From contig NZ_JANAVP010000001.1 of NCBI RefSeq assembly GCF_024213665.1, positions 248,001-312,000 on the forward strand: a stretch of 64,000 nt of DNA. Reading direction: 5' to 3'. A model generated the notes under the pieces. It ran no database searches and was not told the origin of the DNA. It saw only the letters and a list, made by a program, of their open reading frames with translations. This document shows positions 8,527 to 18,006 of the stretch, in pieces. Position numbers and translations under genes: made by a program. Every line of letters begins with the position of its first letter. Within the stretch, counting starts at the first letter, position 1. The stretch is from Streptomyces sp. A3M-1-3 (GTDB lineage Bacteria; Actinomycetota; Actinomycetes; Streptomycetales; Streptomycetaceae).

Positions 8527-10788
8527 TCACTTGACGAGCGCGGCCGGCTCCGGGTTCTGTTCCTGGGCCGGTCCGGGGGCCGGTTCGTGGCCGGACTCCG
8601 GGTCCTCCTCGCTCAACAGCTCACCGGTGATCTTCGCACGCCCGGAGCCGGCCGGTTCGATGCTGATCCGCGGCAGCCGGCGGTCCAGCCAGGCCGGCAG
8701 CCACCAGTTGGCGCCGCCCAGCATGTGCATCAGCGCGGGCACGAGGAGCGTACGCAGGACGAAAGCGTCCAGGGCGACGGCCGCGGCGAGCGCGATGCCG
8801 AACATCGCGATGACGCGGTCGCCGCTGAGTACGAAGGCGAGGAAGACGGAGATCATGATGACCGCCGCGGAGTTGATCACGCGGCTTGTCTCGGCGAGGC
8901 CGACCCGGACCGCCCGCTGGTTGTCCCGGGTCTCCAGCCACTCCTCATACATCCGGCTGACCAGGAAGACCTGGTAGTCCATGGAAAGCCCGAACAGCAC
9001 CGAGACCATGATGACCGGCAGGAACGGCTCGATCGGGCCGGCGCTGCCGAGCCCCAGCAGCTCGCTCCCCCAACCCCACTGGAAGACCGCGACGACGACT
9101 CCGAAAGCGGAAGCGACAGCGGCGACGTTCATGGCCGCGGCCTTGAGCGGGATACCGATGGAGCGGAAGGCGACCAGCAGCAGGATGCAGCCGAGGCCGA
9201 TGACGACGCCGACGAACAGCGGCAGTTTGCCGACGATTATCTCGGCGAAGTCGTCGTAGCTCGCGGTCACTCCGCCGACGTACACCTCCAGCGAGGTGCC
9301 GTCCTCGGCGCGTGGCAGGACGTCACCGCGCAGCCGGTCGACGAGGTCGCTGGTCGCCCGGGACTGGGGTGCGGATTCCGGTACGACGGTGATGACCGCG
9401 GTGTCGCCGCTGCGGTTGAAGGCGGCCGGGCCGGCCGAGGCGACGCCCTCGGTCGTGCGGAGGGTGTCGGCCAGGCCGTCGAGGGCGAGCCGGTCGTCGG
9501 CACCGTCGAGGTGCGCGACGAGGGTGAGCGGGCCGTTGACGCCGGGGCCGAAGCCTTCACCGACCAGGTCGTAGGCCTGGCGGGTGGTGGAGGTGGCCGG
9601 GTTGTTGCCCTGGTCGGAGGTCCCGAGGTGCAGCGAGAGTGTCGGCAACGCGAGGACGAGCATCACGGCGACCGCGATACCGCCGAGGAGTCTGGGGTGG
9701 CGTTCGACGAAGTGCGACCATCGGGCGGCGAAGCCGGTGAGGGTCTCGGACTGCGGGCCGTTCTCGGCGAGCCGGCGTCGTTCGCGCCGGGAGAGTGCGC
9801 GCGTGCCGATGAGGGACAGCAGCGCGGGCAGCAGCGTCACCGAGGCGGCGACGGTGAGCACGACCGTGAGCGAGGCGGCTATGGCGACACCGCCCAGGAA
9901 ATTCAGGCGCAGGATCAGCATGCCGAGGAGGGCGATACAGACGGTGGCGCCGGCGAAGACGACCGCGCGGCCGGTGGTGGCGACCGCGTTCTCGACGGCA
10001 TCGGCGACGGACAGGCCGCGCCCCAGCCCCTTGCGGTGCCGGGTGACGATGAACAGGGCGTAGTCGATGCCGACGCCGAGCCCGATCAACATGCCCAGCA
10101 TCGGCGCGAAGTCGGCGACCGTCATGACATGGCCGAGCAGGACGATGCCCGCGTACGCGGTGCCGACGCTGACCAGGGCGGTGGCGATCGGCAGCAGGCT
10201 CGCCGCGAGGGATCCGAAGGCGAGGAACAGCACGACGGCAGCGATCACCACGCCGATGGCCTCGCTGACATGCGCGGTGGGGGCCTCGGTGAGCGCGATG
10301 GCGCTGCCGCCCAGCTCCACCTGGAGGCCGTCGCGCTCCGCGGACTTCGCGGTGTCGACGACGGCCTGTGCCTGCTCCGGGGAGATGGCGTCGGCCTGCT
10401 GGTCGAAGGTGACCGTGGCGTAGGCGGTATGCCCGTCCTCGCTGATCTGCCCGGTGTGCTCGGCCGCGTACGGGCTGGTCACGGATGCGACGCCGGGAAG
10501 GCCGGCGATCTCGTCGAGCGCCTCGGTCATGCGCTGTTCGACGCCGACGGCGCGGACGGTGCCGACGTCCGTGTGCCACACGAGCGTGTCGCGGTCGCCA
10601 CCCATGTCGTGGAAGCCCTGCTGCAGCAGGTCGGTGGCGTGGCCGGATTCGGTGCCCGGGACCTCGTAGTCGTTGGAGTAGGCGGAGCCGGCGAGTCCGG
10701 CGGCGGCAGCGGTGCCGCCGAGTGCCACCAGCCAGAGCAGGACGGCGACGAGGCGGTGACGGACGCACCACCGTGCGATGGCTGCCAA
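8527..10788 (-). CDS. MMPL-family (RND-type) membrane transporter
   Basis: A protein of about 753 residues with the MmpL plan: a helix near the N-terminus (LVAVLLWLVALGGTAAAAGLAG), a large extracellular loop, a block of helices (FGSLAASLLPIATALVSVG, GLGVGIDYALFIVTRHR), a second loop and a second block (LFGLSMDYQVFLVSRMYEEW). The GxxxDY-type motifs in both halves are typical of proton-driven export of lipids or drugs. The TTG at 10788 is preceded by CAGGGAGC at proper spacing and gives the usual family N-terminus; an ATG at 10848 would add 20 residues without a ribosome site. The cargo is unknown. Confidence 0.88.
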   Translation of the reverse strand: MAAIARWCVRHRLVAVLLWLVALGGTAAAAGLAGSAYSNDYEVPGTESGHATDLLQQGFHDMGGDRDTLVWHTDVGTVRAVGVEQRMTEALDEIAGLPGVASVTSPYAAEHTGQISEDGHTAYATVTFDQQADAISPEQAQAVVDTAKSAERDGLQVELGGSAIALTEAPTAHVSEAIGVVIAAVVLFLAFGSLAASLLPIATALVSVGTAYAGIVLLGHVMTVADFAPMLGMLIGLGVGIDYALFIVTRHRKGLGRGLSVADAVENAVATTGRAVVFAGATVCIALLGMLILRLNFLGGVAIAASLTVVLTVAASVTLLPALLSLIGTRALSRRERRRLAENGPQSETLTGFAARWSHFVERHPRLLGGIAVAVMLVLALPTLSLHLGTSDQGNNPATSTTRQAYDLVGEGFGPGVNGPLTLVAHLDGADDRLALDGLADTLRTTEGVASAGPAAFNRSGDTAVITVVPESAPQSRATSDLVDRLRGDVLPRAEDGTSLEVYVGGVTASYDDFAEIIVGKLPLFVGVVIGLGCILLLVAFRSIGIPLKAAAMNVAAVASAFGVVVAVFQWGWGSELLGLGSAGPIEPFLPVIMVSVLFGLSMDYQVFLVSRMYEEWLETRDNQRAVRVGLAETSRVINSAAVIMISVFLAFVLSGDRVIAMFGIALAAAVALDAFVLRTLLVPALMHMLGGANWWLPAWLDRRLPRISIEPAGSGRAKITGELLSEEDPESGHEPAPGPAQEQNPEPAALVK

Positions 10789-10926
10789 CGAACTTGCTCC
10801 CTGGGTGGTTCGTGGATCTTCACCGGACACACCCTGCAAAGAGCACATGACCTACTGATAGCAACTGTCGCAGGCAATAGTGATCCTTTGCCCCTTTCGT
10901 GGGGATCGTCACAGGGGGCACGCGGA

Positions 10927-11001
10927 GGCACAGGGGCGCGCCGAGGCACAGGCCCTTCGCCCCGGAGCCCCAGCGACCCCTGCGCGCCCCTGTCGTGTGC
11001 C
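10927..11001 (-). terminator. Imperfect long hairpin after the phospholipase gene
   Basis: The arm GGCACAGGGGCGCG at 10927-10940 pairs with CGCGCCCC...TGTGCC at 10983-11001, with a small bulge and a GC-rich loop. It begins directly after the stop of the phospholipase C gene and could end that transcript. There is no clear U-run, as is common in Streptomyces. Confidence 0.45.
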
Positions 11002-11005
11002 GCGG

Positions 11006-13102
11006 TCAGCCGGAGACGCTCGCCCGCCCGTTCTCGATGTGTCCCATCAGCCGCCGCCGGAAGGCGTCGTCGCCCGCAGCCGTGACGTCGAGGTCGTACC
11101 AGCCGTGGGCATCGGCCGCCGAGTGCACGACCGTACGGCTGCGGCCCGGCTTGACCGTGATCTCGCGGGTCCAGTCGCGCAGGTCCGCCTCGTCGACGTA
11201 ACCGAGCGGGCGGACGGTGAAGGTGAGCGGTTTCGGTCCACGGTTGCTGAGCGTGAGATGCAGGTCCCGGTCCTCATGGTCGATGTACGAGGAGACTTCC
11301 GCGCCCTGGGCGGCGGTCGTACCCGCGAACTCGCGGCGGAAGCCGTTCGGGCCGCTGATGGTGAAACGGTAGGAGTCACCGGTGAGCGGCACCTCCCACT
11401 GCGCCTTGCCCTTGACGTCCCGGTGCTGCGGGACCGGGAACTCGCCGGCGTACGGATACAGCGCGAAGTGCGTGCTCGCGCGGCCCGCGTTGCGCAGCGT
11501 GACCTGGAACACGCTGCCGTCGGCCTTTCCGTACGCGTCCGGCTGGTACGGCAGCGGGCGCGCCGGCCGCGTGCCCTCCTCCTGTACGGGCATCTGCTGC
11601 ACCACGGGCGGCACGGGCCGCCAGCGGCCGGTGAACGGCGGGATGGCGCCCGGCTGCTCGACGTCGGGCTGCGGGCGGCCGCGCCGGAAGTCGAACGCGG
11701 AGGTCAGGTCGCCGGTGACCGCGCGGCGCCAGGGGGTGATGTTCGGCTCCTCGATGCCCGTCCACTTCTCCAGGAAGCGGAGGGTGGAGGTGTGGTCGAA
11801 GACCTCGGAGCAGAGATAGCCGCCGACGGTCCACGGGGACACCACCAGCAGCGGCACGCGGATACCGAGGCCGGTGGGGCGCCCCTGCCAGCGTTCGTCG
11901 GTGTTCTCGGCGGGCGGGACGGGCGGGGGAACGTGGTCGAAGAAGCCGTCGTTCTCGTCGTAGTTGATCAGAACGACAGTGTGCCGCCACACGTCGGGGT
12001 GGGAGCCCAGCGCGTCGAGGACCTTGTAGACGAGGGTGGCGCTGGCGATCGGCGAGGAGGCGCCCGGGTGCTCGGAGTCGAGCGCGGACGGCACCAGGTA
12101 GCTGACCTCGGGCAGCTTTCCGGCGGCCACGTCGGCGCGGAAGCTCTCCGCCAGGCTGCCGGTCTCCTCGCGGCGCAGGGCGCGCTCGAAGAGGCTGCGC
12201 TCGGCGGGGGTGAGGGCGGCGACGCCGTCCTCCAGCGCGGCGAGGAGCCGCTCGCGCTCGGCGGCGTCCTCCGTGTCGCGCACCTTCGCGTAGAAGGCCT
12301 CCATGTACGTGAAGTCGCCGGCCTTCGCGAGCGCCTTGCGGGCGATCGCCTTGAAGGTCGCGAAGAACTCCAGATTGTTGTCGGTGAAGTTCTCCCACTC
12401 CTGGTACGTCTTCCAGCTGCGGCCCGCCCGCTCCAGCCGCTCGGGATACGTGGTCCAGCTGTACCCGGGGTGCGTGCCCTCCGCGTACGCGGCGTTGGAG
12501 ACGGCCCGCTTGCCGTCGGCCTCGTATCCGGTCCAGCCGCTGACGAGGTGGTTCCGGTTCGGGCTCGTCGAGGTGTGGATCGACGAGTGGTAGGCGTCGC
12601 AGATGGTGAAGGTGTCCGCGAGCTCGTAGTGCAGCGGGAGGTCACGGCGGTCGTAGTAGGCCATGGTGGCCGCGGACTTGGCGGACACCCAGTTGTCCAT
12701 CCAGCCGCTGTTCCATGCCTTGGCGCCGCCGTTCCACGAGTGGTCGAGGTCGCCGATGTACTGGAGGTCCTTCCTCTGCGTCTCGGCGGCGTCCCGGACG
12801 GGGAAGGGCAGGACGGTGCGGAGCGGGCCCGGCTGTTCGAAGACCGGCTTGCCGGACGGAAGCTCGATGGCGTTGCGGTCGCCGAAGCCGCGTACGCCGC
12901 GGAGGGTTCCGAAGTAGTGGTCGAATGAACGGTTCTCCTGCATGAGGATCACCACGTGCTTGACGGCGCGCAGTCCACCGGTGGCCGGCTCGGCCGCGAG
13001 CGCGGCCTGCAGCGACGGCGGCAGCAGCGACCCTGCCGTCGCGGCGCCGAGCGCGCCTGTGCCGAGGGCGAGCAGGCGTCGACGTGAAATGTCCGTGGCC
13101 AA
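11006..13102 (-). CDS. Tat-exported phosphocholine-specific phospholipase C
   Basis: A protein of about 698 residues of the acidic-phosphatase/phospholipase C superfamily, which cleaves phosphatidylcholine to diacylglycerol and phosphocholine. A Tat signal is plain at the start (SRRRLLALGTGALGAATAG), so it is secreted folded. The catalytic domain opens with MQENRSFDHYFGTLRGVRGF and carries INYDENDGFFDHVPPP. Two C-terminal beta domains typical of bacterial PlcC follow (from about residue 480). The TTG at 13102, behind GGGAGGATCAC, gives the correct signal peptide; the frame stays open far upstream but with no family character. Likely roles are phosphate or choline scavenging. Confidence 0.9.
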   Translation of the reverse strand: MATDISRRRLLALGTGALGAATAGSLLPPSLQAALAAEPATGGLRAVKHVVILMQENRSFDHYFGTLRGVRGFGDRNAIELPSGKPVFEQPGPLRTVLPFPVRDAAETQRKDLQYIGDLDHSWNGGAKAWNSGWMDNWVSAKSAATMAYYDRRDLPLHYELADTFTICDAYHSSIHTSTSPNRNHLVSGWTGYEADGKRAVSNAAYAEGTHPGYSWTTYPERLERAGRSWKTYQEWENFTDNNLEFFATFKAIARKALAKAGDFTYMEAFYAKVRDTEDAAERERLLAALEDGVAALTPAERSLFERALRREETGSLAESFRADVAAGKLPEVSYLVPSALDSEHPGASSPIASATLVYKVLDALGSHPDVWRHTVVLINYDENDGFFDHVPPPVPPAENTDERWQGRPTGLGIRVPLLVVSPWTVGGYLCSEVFDHTSTLRFLEKWTGIEEPNITPWRRAVTGDLTSAFDFRRGRPQPDVEQPGAIPPFTGRWRPVPPVVQQMPVQEEGTRPARPLPYQPDAYGKADGSVFQVTLRNAGRASTHFALYPYAGEFPVPQHRDVKGKAQWEVPLTGDSYRFTISGPNGFRREFAGTTAAQGAEVSSYIDHEDRDLHLTLSNRGPKPLTFTVRPLGYVDEADLRDWTREITVKPGRSRTVVHSAADAHGWYDLDVTAAGDDAFRRRLMGHIENGRASVSG

Positions 13103-13532
13103 GTGATCCTCCCGAGTCAGGTGTTCCGGCCGGGACGGTACTGAGACCATATGACCCGGGGAAGGCGCACGGGCGGCGCATCGATGAACGTCCAAGAGGC
13201 CGAATCCAAAGGTCCAAGCCCCACGCCAGGCAGTCTCCTGACCACCCGTCACCGCCCGGGCGAACCGGACAAAGCTCCGGGAGGACGCCGACACATGCTC
13301 GGCCCCGAGCGCCGCCAGCAGCGTGTGCGGTGTAGCGAGAGATGCTGGTGCCAGAACCGGTAGGCGTCGATGCGGTAGCGGGCGGCCGGTGACGCGTTCT
13401 CGGACATCCGCCCCAGTTCCAGATGCAGACAGGTCAGGCATCCCATACGAGTGAGATGGCCCCGGAGGCCGGCCGGGCATGGGTTCCGCCAGTACGCTCG
13501 TGGTGTCGGCACGTCCCATGGAGGCGACTCGC
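13103..13532. other. Non-coding stretch upstream of phospholipase C
   Basis: No gene with supportable codon use or ribosome site was found here. The region should hold the promoter of the phospholipase gene (left-going) and of the small gene pair to the right, but no convincing -35/-10 pair or operator was picked out. Confidence 0.4.
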
Positions 13533-13829
13533 ATGACCTCGCAGCACATCGAGCAGCCGGGCCACGGGGTTCCAGCCCTGCGCACTCTCGGTGACATCAG
13601 GGCAGCACTGCGGGCCGGGTACGGGTTCCCGGGGGATCGTGAGGACTTTGAGCTGGACCTGCTCCGGGCGCTGGAGCGTTCCACCGAGACCGATCTGCAG
13701 GCCGTCGCGGCAGTCATCGTCGACTACAGAGGGCGCATAAGGATCTACTCCGATCCGGAGTTTGACATCGCCCTGCAGGAGGGGGAGCGCGAGATCCTCC
13801 GCATCAGGCGCGGGGAGTCGAGTTCTTGA
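13533..13829 (+). CDS. Small DUF6247-like protein, possible antitoxin partner
   Basis: A 98-residue protein. The core (LRTLGDIRAALRAGYGFPGD, then LDLLRALERSTETDLQAVAA) looks like the DUF6247 family of short actinobacterial proteins, which is frequently found next to a small RelE-like protein. Its TGA stop at 13827-13829 overlaps a TTG start of the next gene, implying translational coupling. The ATG at 13533 or the ATG at 13518 could be the start. The antitoxin role is inferred from arrangement only. Confidence 0.6.
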   Translation: MTSQHIEQPGHGVPALRTLGDIRAALRAGYGFPGDREDFELDLLRALERSTETDLQAVAAVIVDYRGRIRIYSDPEFDIALQEGEREILRIRRGESSS

Positions 13830-14120
13830 GCGGGCGAGAGCCGGTTGCAGTGGCGGTGATCACCGAACCTGCACGGCAGCGCGTTAGGGCCGGGCGCCGA
13901 GAAGGCTGTCGAGGACTTGCGGCAAGAGCTGGCGTACGTACCGCGCCTTGGTGTCCATCGCTCGGTCCCCGGCGCCCGGAGCGAGGTGTTCAAGACCTGG
14001 ATCGAACCTCGGGCCGACACACCAGGGCTCACCGTCGTCTACCTGTACAGCGCCCATCCCGCACCATCGGCTGTGGCGATCATTTCGGTGGTACCGGACG
14101 ACGGCCGAGGCTGCGACTGA
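13826..14120 (+). pseudogene. Frameshifted RelE-like / toxin-like partner gene
   Basis: The gene starts at a TTG overlapping the previous stop and reads VAVITEPARQ in one frame, then is only sensible after a +1 shift near 13878-13882. From there it reads ALGPGAEKAVEDLRQELAY and ends in VVYLYSAHPAPSAVAIISVV with the stop at 14120. The joined product, about 97 residues, has the size and strand pattern of small RelE/ParE-like toxins. One extra base breaks the frame, so it is probably inactive unless the base is a sequencing error. Confidence 0.6.
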
Positions 14121-14166
14121 CGCCAAGGGGCGGCCCGCACCCCCTGGTGCGGGCCGCCCTTGGCGT
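14120..14166. terminator. Strong bidirectional terminator between toxin-like gene and gatB
   Basis: A near-perfect stem of about 20 pairs (ACGCCAAGGG-CGGCCCGCAC with its complement) around the loop CCCCTG, one bulged G. It begins at the last base of the upstream gene and lies 15 bases from the gatB stop, so it can serve both converging transcripts. Confidence 0.85.
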
Positions 14167-14181
14167 AGGTACGCAAACGCG

Positions 14182-15690
14182 TCAGCCCTCGACGCCGAGC
14201 TTCTTCAGGATCAGCTCGCGCACGCGCGCCGCGTCCGCCTGGCCGCGGGTGGCCTTCATGACCGCGCCGACCAGCGCGCCCGCCGCCGCGACCTTGCCGC
14301 TGCGAATCTTGTCCGCGATCCCCGGGTTGCCGGCGATCGCCTCGTCCACGGCCGTGCCGAGCGCACCCTCGTCCGAGACGACCTTCAGGCCGCGCTTCTC
14401 GACGACGTCGTCCGGACCGCCCTCGCCCGCGAGGACACCCTCGATGACCTGACGGGCCAGCTTGTCGTTGAGGTCACCGGACGCGACCAGCGCCGCTACC
14501 CGCGCGACCTGCTCCGGGGTGATCTGCAGCGACGCGAGGTCGACGCCGTCCTCGTTCGAACGGCGTGCCAGCTCGCCCATCCACCACTTACGCGCCGACG
14601 CGGCATCCGCGCCCGCGTCGATCGTCGCAGTGATCAGGTCGATCGCACCCGCGTTGAGGACGGACTGCATCTCGTGCTCCGAGATGCCCCACTCCTCGCG
14701 CAGCCGGTTGCGGCGCACCCGCGGCAGCTCGGGGAGCGTGCCGCGCAGCTCCTCCACCCACTCGCGGGTCGGCGCGACCGGAACCAGGTCGGGCTCCGGG
14801 AAGTACCGGTAGTCCTCGGCCTCCTCCTTCACCCGGCCCGACGTGGTCGAACCGTCGTCCTCGTGGAAGTGACGCGTCTCCTGGATGATCGTGCCGCCGG
14901 ACGAGAGGACCGCCGCGTGGCGCTGGATCTCGTAGCGGGCGGCGCGCTCCACCGACCGGAGCGAGTTGACGTTCTTGGTCTCGGAGCGCGTGCCGAACTT
15001 CTCCCGCCCCTGCGGGCGCAGCGAGAGGTTCACGTCGCAGCGCATCTGGCCCTGCTCCATGCGGGCTTCCGAGACATCCAGCGCCTTGATGAGTTCGCGC
15101 AGCTCGGCGACGTACGCCTTGGCGACCTCGGGGGCGCGCTCGCCCGCACCCTCGATCGGCTTGGTGACGATCTCGATGAGCGGGATGCCGGCCCGGTTGT
15201 AGTCCAGCAGGGAGTGGGACGCGCCGTGGATACGGCCGGTGGCGCCGCCGACGTGCGTCGACTTGCCGGTGTCCTCCTCCATGTGGGCGCGTTCGATCTC
15301 CACGCGGAAGACCTCGCCGTCCTCCAGTTGGACGTCCAGGTAGCCGTTGAAGGCGATCGGCTCGTCGTACTGGGAGGTCTGGAAGTTCTTCGGCATATCC
15401 GGATAGAAGTAGTTCTTCCGGGCGAAGCGGCACCACTCGGCGATCTCGCAGTTCAGCGCGAGGCCGATCTTGATGGCCGACTCGATGGCGATCGCGTTGA
15501 CGACCGGGAGCGAACCGGGCATGCCGAGGCAGGTCGGGCAGGTCTGCGAGTTGGGCGCGGCGCCCAGCTCGGTGGAGCACCCGCAGAACATCTTGGTCCT
15601 GGTGCCGAGCTCGACATGGACCTCGAGGCCCATGACGGGGTCGTACGTGGCGAGGGCCGCCTCGTACGACAGGAGTTCAGTAACGGTCAC
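14182..15690 (-). CDS. gatB: Asp-tRNA(Asn)/Glu-tRNA(Gln) amidotransferase subunit B
   Basis: The 502-residue GatB subunit binds the mischarged tRNA and phosphorylates its Glu or Asp side chain before amidation with ammonia from GatA. The N-terminal kinase-like domain starts [20 protein letters not shown], with the zinc-type cysteines around [13 protein letters not shown], and has [16 protein letters not shown]. The C-terminal YqeY/tail domain carries the family's end ([19 protein letters not shown]). It is last in the operon gatC-gatA-small gene-gatB, 16 bases after the small gene. Confidence 0.97.
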   Translation of the reverse strand: MTVTELLSYEAALATYDPVMGLEVHVELGTRTKMFCGCSTELGAAPNSQTCPTCLGMPGSLPVVNAIAIESAIKIGLALNCEIAEWCRFARKNYFYPDMPKNFQTSQYDEPIAFNGYLDVQLEDGEVFRVEIERAHMEEDTGKSTHVGGATGRIHGASHSLLDYNRAGIPLIEIVTKPIEGAGERAPEVAKAYVAELRELIKALDVSEARMEQGQMRCDVNLSLRPQGREKFGTRSETKNVNSLRSVERAARYEIQRHAAVLSSGGTIIQETRHFHEDDGSTTSGRVKEEAEDYRYFPEPDLVPVAPTREWVEELRGTLPELPRVRRNRLREEWGISEHEMQSVLNAGAIDLITATIDAGADAASARKWWMGELARRSNEDGVDLASLQITPEQVARVAALVASGDLNDKLARQVIEGVLAGEGGPDDVVEKRGLKVVSDEGALGTAVDEAIAGNPGIADKIRSGKVAAAGALVGAVMKATRGQADAARVRELILKKLGVEG

Positions 15691-15706
15691 GGTGAGACTT
15701 TCCCTC

Positions 15707-15946
15707 TCAGCCCAGCAGGACGTCGTCGTCGCCCAGCCGCTTCAGCTCACGCAGCAGCATGGCGAGGCCGGTGGCGACGGCGGCGGCGGAGACGACGGCG
15801 TCGAGCAGCAGAAGCGTGTCGCTCTCGGTGCGGGCCTTGCGGGCCTGCTTGGCCACGCTGAGCGCGCCGAACGCGGTGGTTCCGATGGACAGGTACAGGC
15901 CGGTCCTGGACTTCTTGAAGCCCTTGGCCTTGGTCAGAGCGCTCAT
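15707..15946 (-). CDS. Small conserved protein inside the gat operon
   Basis: A 79-residue protein beginning [20 protein letters not shown]. It has one or two hydrophobic stretches ([21 protein letters not shown]) and a basic first half, so it may be membrane-associated. Its ATG overlaps the gatA stop as ATGA, with GGAGG upstream. A small gene in this place between gatA and gatB is, from memory, also present in S. coelicolor (SCO5500). The function is unknown; the coupling hints at a link with transamidation or simply co-expression. Confidence 0.75.
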   Translation of the reverse strand: MSALTKAKGFKKSRTGLYLSIGTTAFGALSVAKQARKARTESDTLLLLDAVVSAAAVATGLAMLLRELKRLGDDDVLLG

Positions 15947-17436
15947 AGTGACGGTGCCTCCTCGAGCAGCGGGTGTCCCCAGCGGGCGACGAAAGCCGCC
16001 TCCACCGCGGCGCCGACCTTGTACAGCCGGTCGTCCTGCATGGCGGGGGCGATGATCTGCAGACCGACCGGAAGGCCGTCCTCCGGCGCCAGGCCGCAGG
16101 GCAGCGACATGGCGGCGTTGCCGGCCAGGTTGGTCGGGATGGTGCACAGGTCGGCGAGGTACATCGCCATCGGGTCGTCGGTGCGCTCACCGATCGGGAA
16201 GGCGGTGGTGGGCGTGGTCGGCGAGACGATCACGTCGACCTGCCCGAAGGCGCGTTCGAAGTCGCGGGTGATGAGGGTGCGGACCTTCTGGGCGCTGCCG
16301 TAGTACGCGTCGTAGTAGCCGGAGCTGAGTGCGTACGTACCGAGCATGATCCGGCGCTTGACCTCGTCGCCGAAGCCGGCCTCGCGGGTCAGCGCGGTCA
16401 CGTCCTCGGCGGACTTCGTGCCGTCGTCGCCGACCCGGAGGCCGTAGCGCATGGCGTCGAAGCGGGCCAGGTTGGAGGAGCACTCGGACGGGGCGATCAG
16501 GTAGTACGCGGCGAGGGCGAGGTCGAAGGACGGGCAGTCCACCTCGACGATCTCGGCGCCCAGCTCCCTGAGCAGTTCGACGGACTCGTCGAAACGCTGC
16601 ATGACGCCGGCCTGGTAGTGCTCCCCGCGGAACTGCTTGACGACGCCGACGCGCATACCGGCGACGGAGCCGTTGCGCGCGGCCTCGACGACCGGCGGGA
16701 CCGGGGCGTCGATGGACGTCGAGTCGAGCGGGTCGTGTCCGGCGATGACCTCGTGCAGGAGGGCCGCGTCCAGAACCGTACGGGCGCAGGGGCCGCCCTG
16801 GTCGAGGGAGGACGAGAACGCCACCATGCCGTAGCGGGAGACGCCGCCGTACGTGGGCTTGACGCCGACGGTGCCGGTGACGGCGGCGGGCTGGCGGATG
16901 GAGCCGCCGGTGTCCGTGCCGATGGCGAGCGGGGCCTGGTGGGAGGCGAGGGCCGCGGACGAACCGCCACCGGAGCCGCCGGGGATACGGGTGAGGTCCC
17001 ACGGGTTGCCGGTCGGGCCGTACGCGCTGTTCTCGGTCGAGGACCCCATGGCGAACTCGTCCATGTTGGTCTTGCCGAGGATGACGACGTCGGCGGCCTT
17101 GAGCCGCTTGGTGAGCGTGGCGTCGTACGGCGGAATCCAGCCCTCGAGGATCTTCGAGCCGACGGTCGTCGGGATGCCCTCGGTGGTGAAGATGTCCTTC
17201 AGCGCCAGCGGGACGCCGGCCAGCGGGCCGAGCTTCTCGCCCGCCTCACGCTTGGCGTCGACGGCGCGGGCCTGCGCGAGCGCGCCCTCACGGTCGACGT
17301 GCAGGAAGGCGTGCACCTTCTCGTCGACGGCGCCGATCCGGGCCAGGTGGGCCTCGGTGACCTCAACGGCGGTCAGCTCGCCGGAAGCGATCTTCCCGGC
17401 GATCTCGGCCGCGGTCAGCTTGATGATGTCTGTCAT
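15943..17436 (-). CDS. gatA: Amidotransferase subunit A
   Basis: The 497-residue amidase subunit hydrolyses glutamine to deliver ammonia to GatB. The amidase signature is complete: Lys80 (PLALKDIF), cis-Ser155 ([10 protein letters not shown]) and the nucleophile Ser179 ([10 protein letters not shown]). These align one residue off the well-studied GatA numbering. It follows gatC after five bases and overlaps the small gene downstream by four, so the operon is tightly coupled. Confidence 0.97.
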   Translation of the reverse strand: MTDIIKLTAAEIAGKIASGELTAVEVTEAHLARIGAVDEKVHAFLHVDREGALAQARAVDAKREAGEKLGPLAGVPLALKDIFTTEGIPTTVGSKILEGWIPPYDATLTKRLKAADVVILGKTNMDEFAMGSSTENSAYGPTGNPWDLTRIPGGSGGGSSAALASHQAPLAIGTDTGGSIRQPAAVTGTVGVKPTYGGVSRYGMVAFSSSLDQGGPCARTVLDAALLHEVIAGHDPLDSTSIDAPVPPVVEAARNGSVAGMRVGVVKQFRGEHYQAGVMQRFDESVELLRELGAEIVEVDCPSFDLALAAYYLIAPSECSSNLARFDAMRYGLRVGDDGTKSAEDVTALTREAGFGDEVKRRIMLGTYALSSGYYDAYYGSAQKVRTLITRDFERAFGQVDVIVSPTTPTTAFPIGERTDDPMAMYLADLCTIPTNLAGNAAMSLPCGLAPEDGLPVGLQIIAPAMQDDRLYKVGAAVEAAFVARWGHPLLEEAPSL

Positions 17437-17441
17437 GGTGA

Positions 17442-17738
17442 TTAGTCCTCCCCCAGGATCTGCGGCACCTTGAAACGCTGCTGCTCCTGTGCAGGGGCGC
17501 CGGAGAGCGCCTGCTCGGGGGTGAGCGACGGACGGACCTCGTCCGCGCGCATGACGTTCGTCAGCGGGAGCGGGTGGGAGGTCGGCGGTACGTCTTGGTC
17601 GGCAACCTCGGATACGCGGGCGACCGCGCCGATGATGTCGTCGAGCTGTCCGGCGAAGTGGTCGAGCTCTTCGGCCTTCAGCTCCAGACGCGCCAGCCGA
17701 GCGAGGTGGGCGACCTCCTCGCGCGTGATGCCAGGCAT
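17442..17738 (-). CDS. gatC: Amidotransferase subunit C
   Basis: The 98-residue GatC wraps round GatA and GatB and is needed for complex stability. The start [20 protein letters not shown] and the Pro-rich end with [16 protein letters not shown] are typical. The ATG at 17738 gives the family's normal length; the open frame upstream to 17810 is not conserved in character. It is first in the gat operon. Confidence 0.95.
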   Translation of the reverse strand: MPGITREEVAHLARLARLELKAEELDHFAGQLDDIIGAVARVSEVADQDVPPTSHPLPLTNVMRADEVRPSLTPEQALSGAPAQEQQRFKVPQILGED

Positions 17739-17900
17739 GCAGCGATCCTCTGGGGGTGGTGAGTGTGTAGGTTCCGGGCCCAATCCTATGGGGCTCGGGC
17801 CCCAGGCCACGAAACCGTTTGGCTGCGCGTGATCCGAGACGGGGTATCGGCGCCCCGCGACGGGCGGCGGTGGCCTCTCCCCGACCCGCCCCTCCCCGAA

Positions 17901-18000
17901 CCGGGGGCAGGCCCCAGGAGCCCGCGCCGCCCGTTCCGCGGCGGCGGTCGCCGGGGGCAGGCCCCAGGAGCCCGCGCCGCCCGTTCCGCGGCGGCGGTCG
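17901..18000. repeat. Perfect 2 x 50-bp tandem duplication
   Basis: Bases 17901-17950 and 17951-18000 are identical. The unit begins CCGGGGGCAGGCCCCAGGAG and ends GGCGGCGGTCG. The copies show no mismatch, so the duplication is recent or is kept by copying errors. It lies in the gap between gatC and the GGDEF-EAL gene, immediately left of the inverted-repeat element. Confidence 0.95.
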
Positions 18001-18006
18001 CCCCGC

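Noticed and set aside
8404..11085. Plus-strand frame of 893 codons across the MMPL gene
   Set aside because: A composition shadow of the MMPL gene; no ribosome site, no fold character and it spans three real genes.
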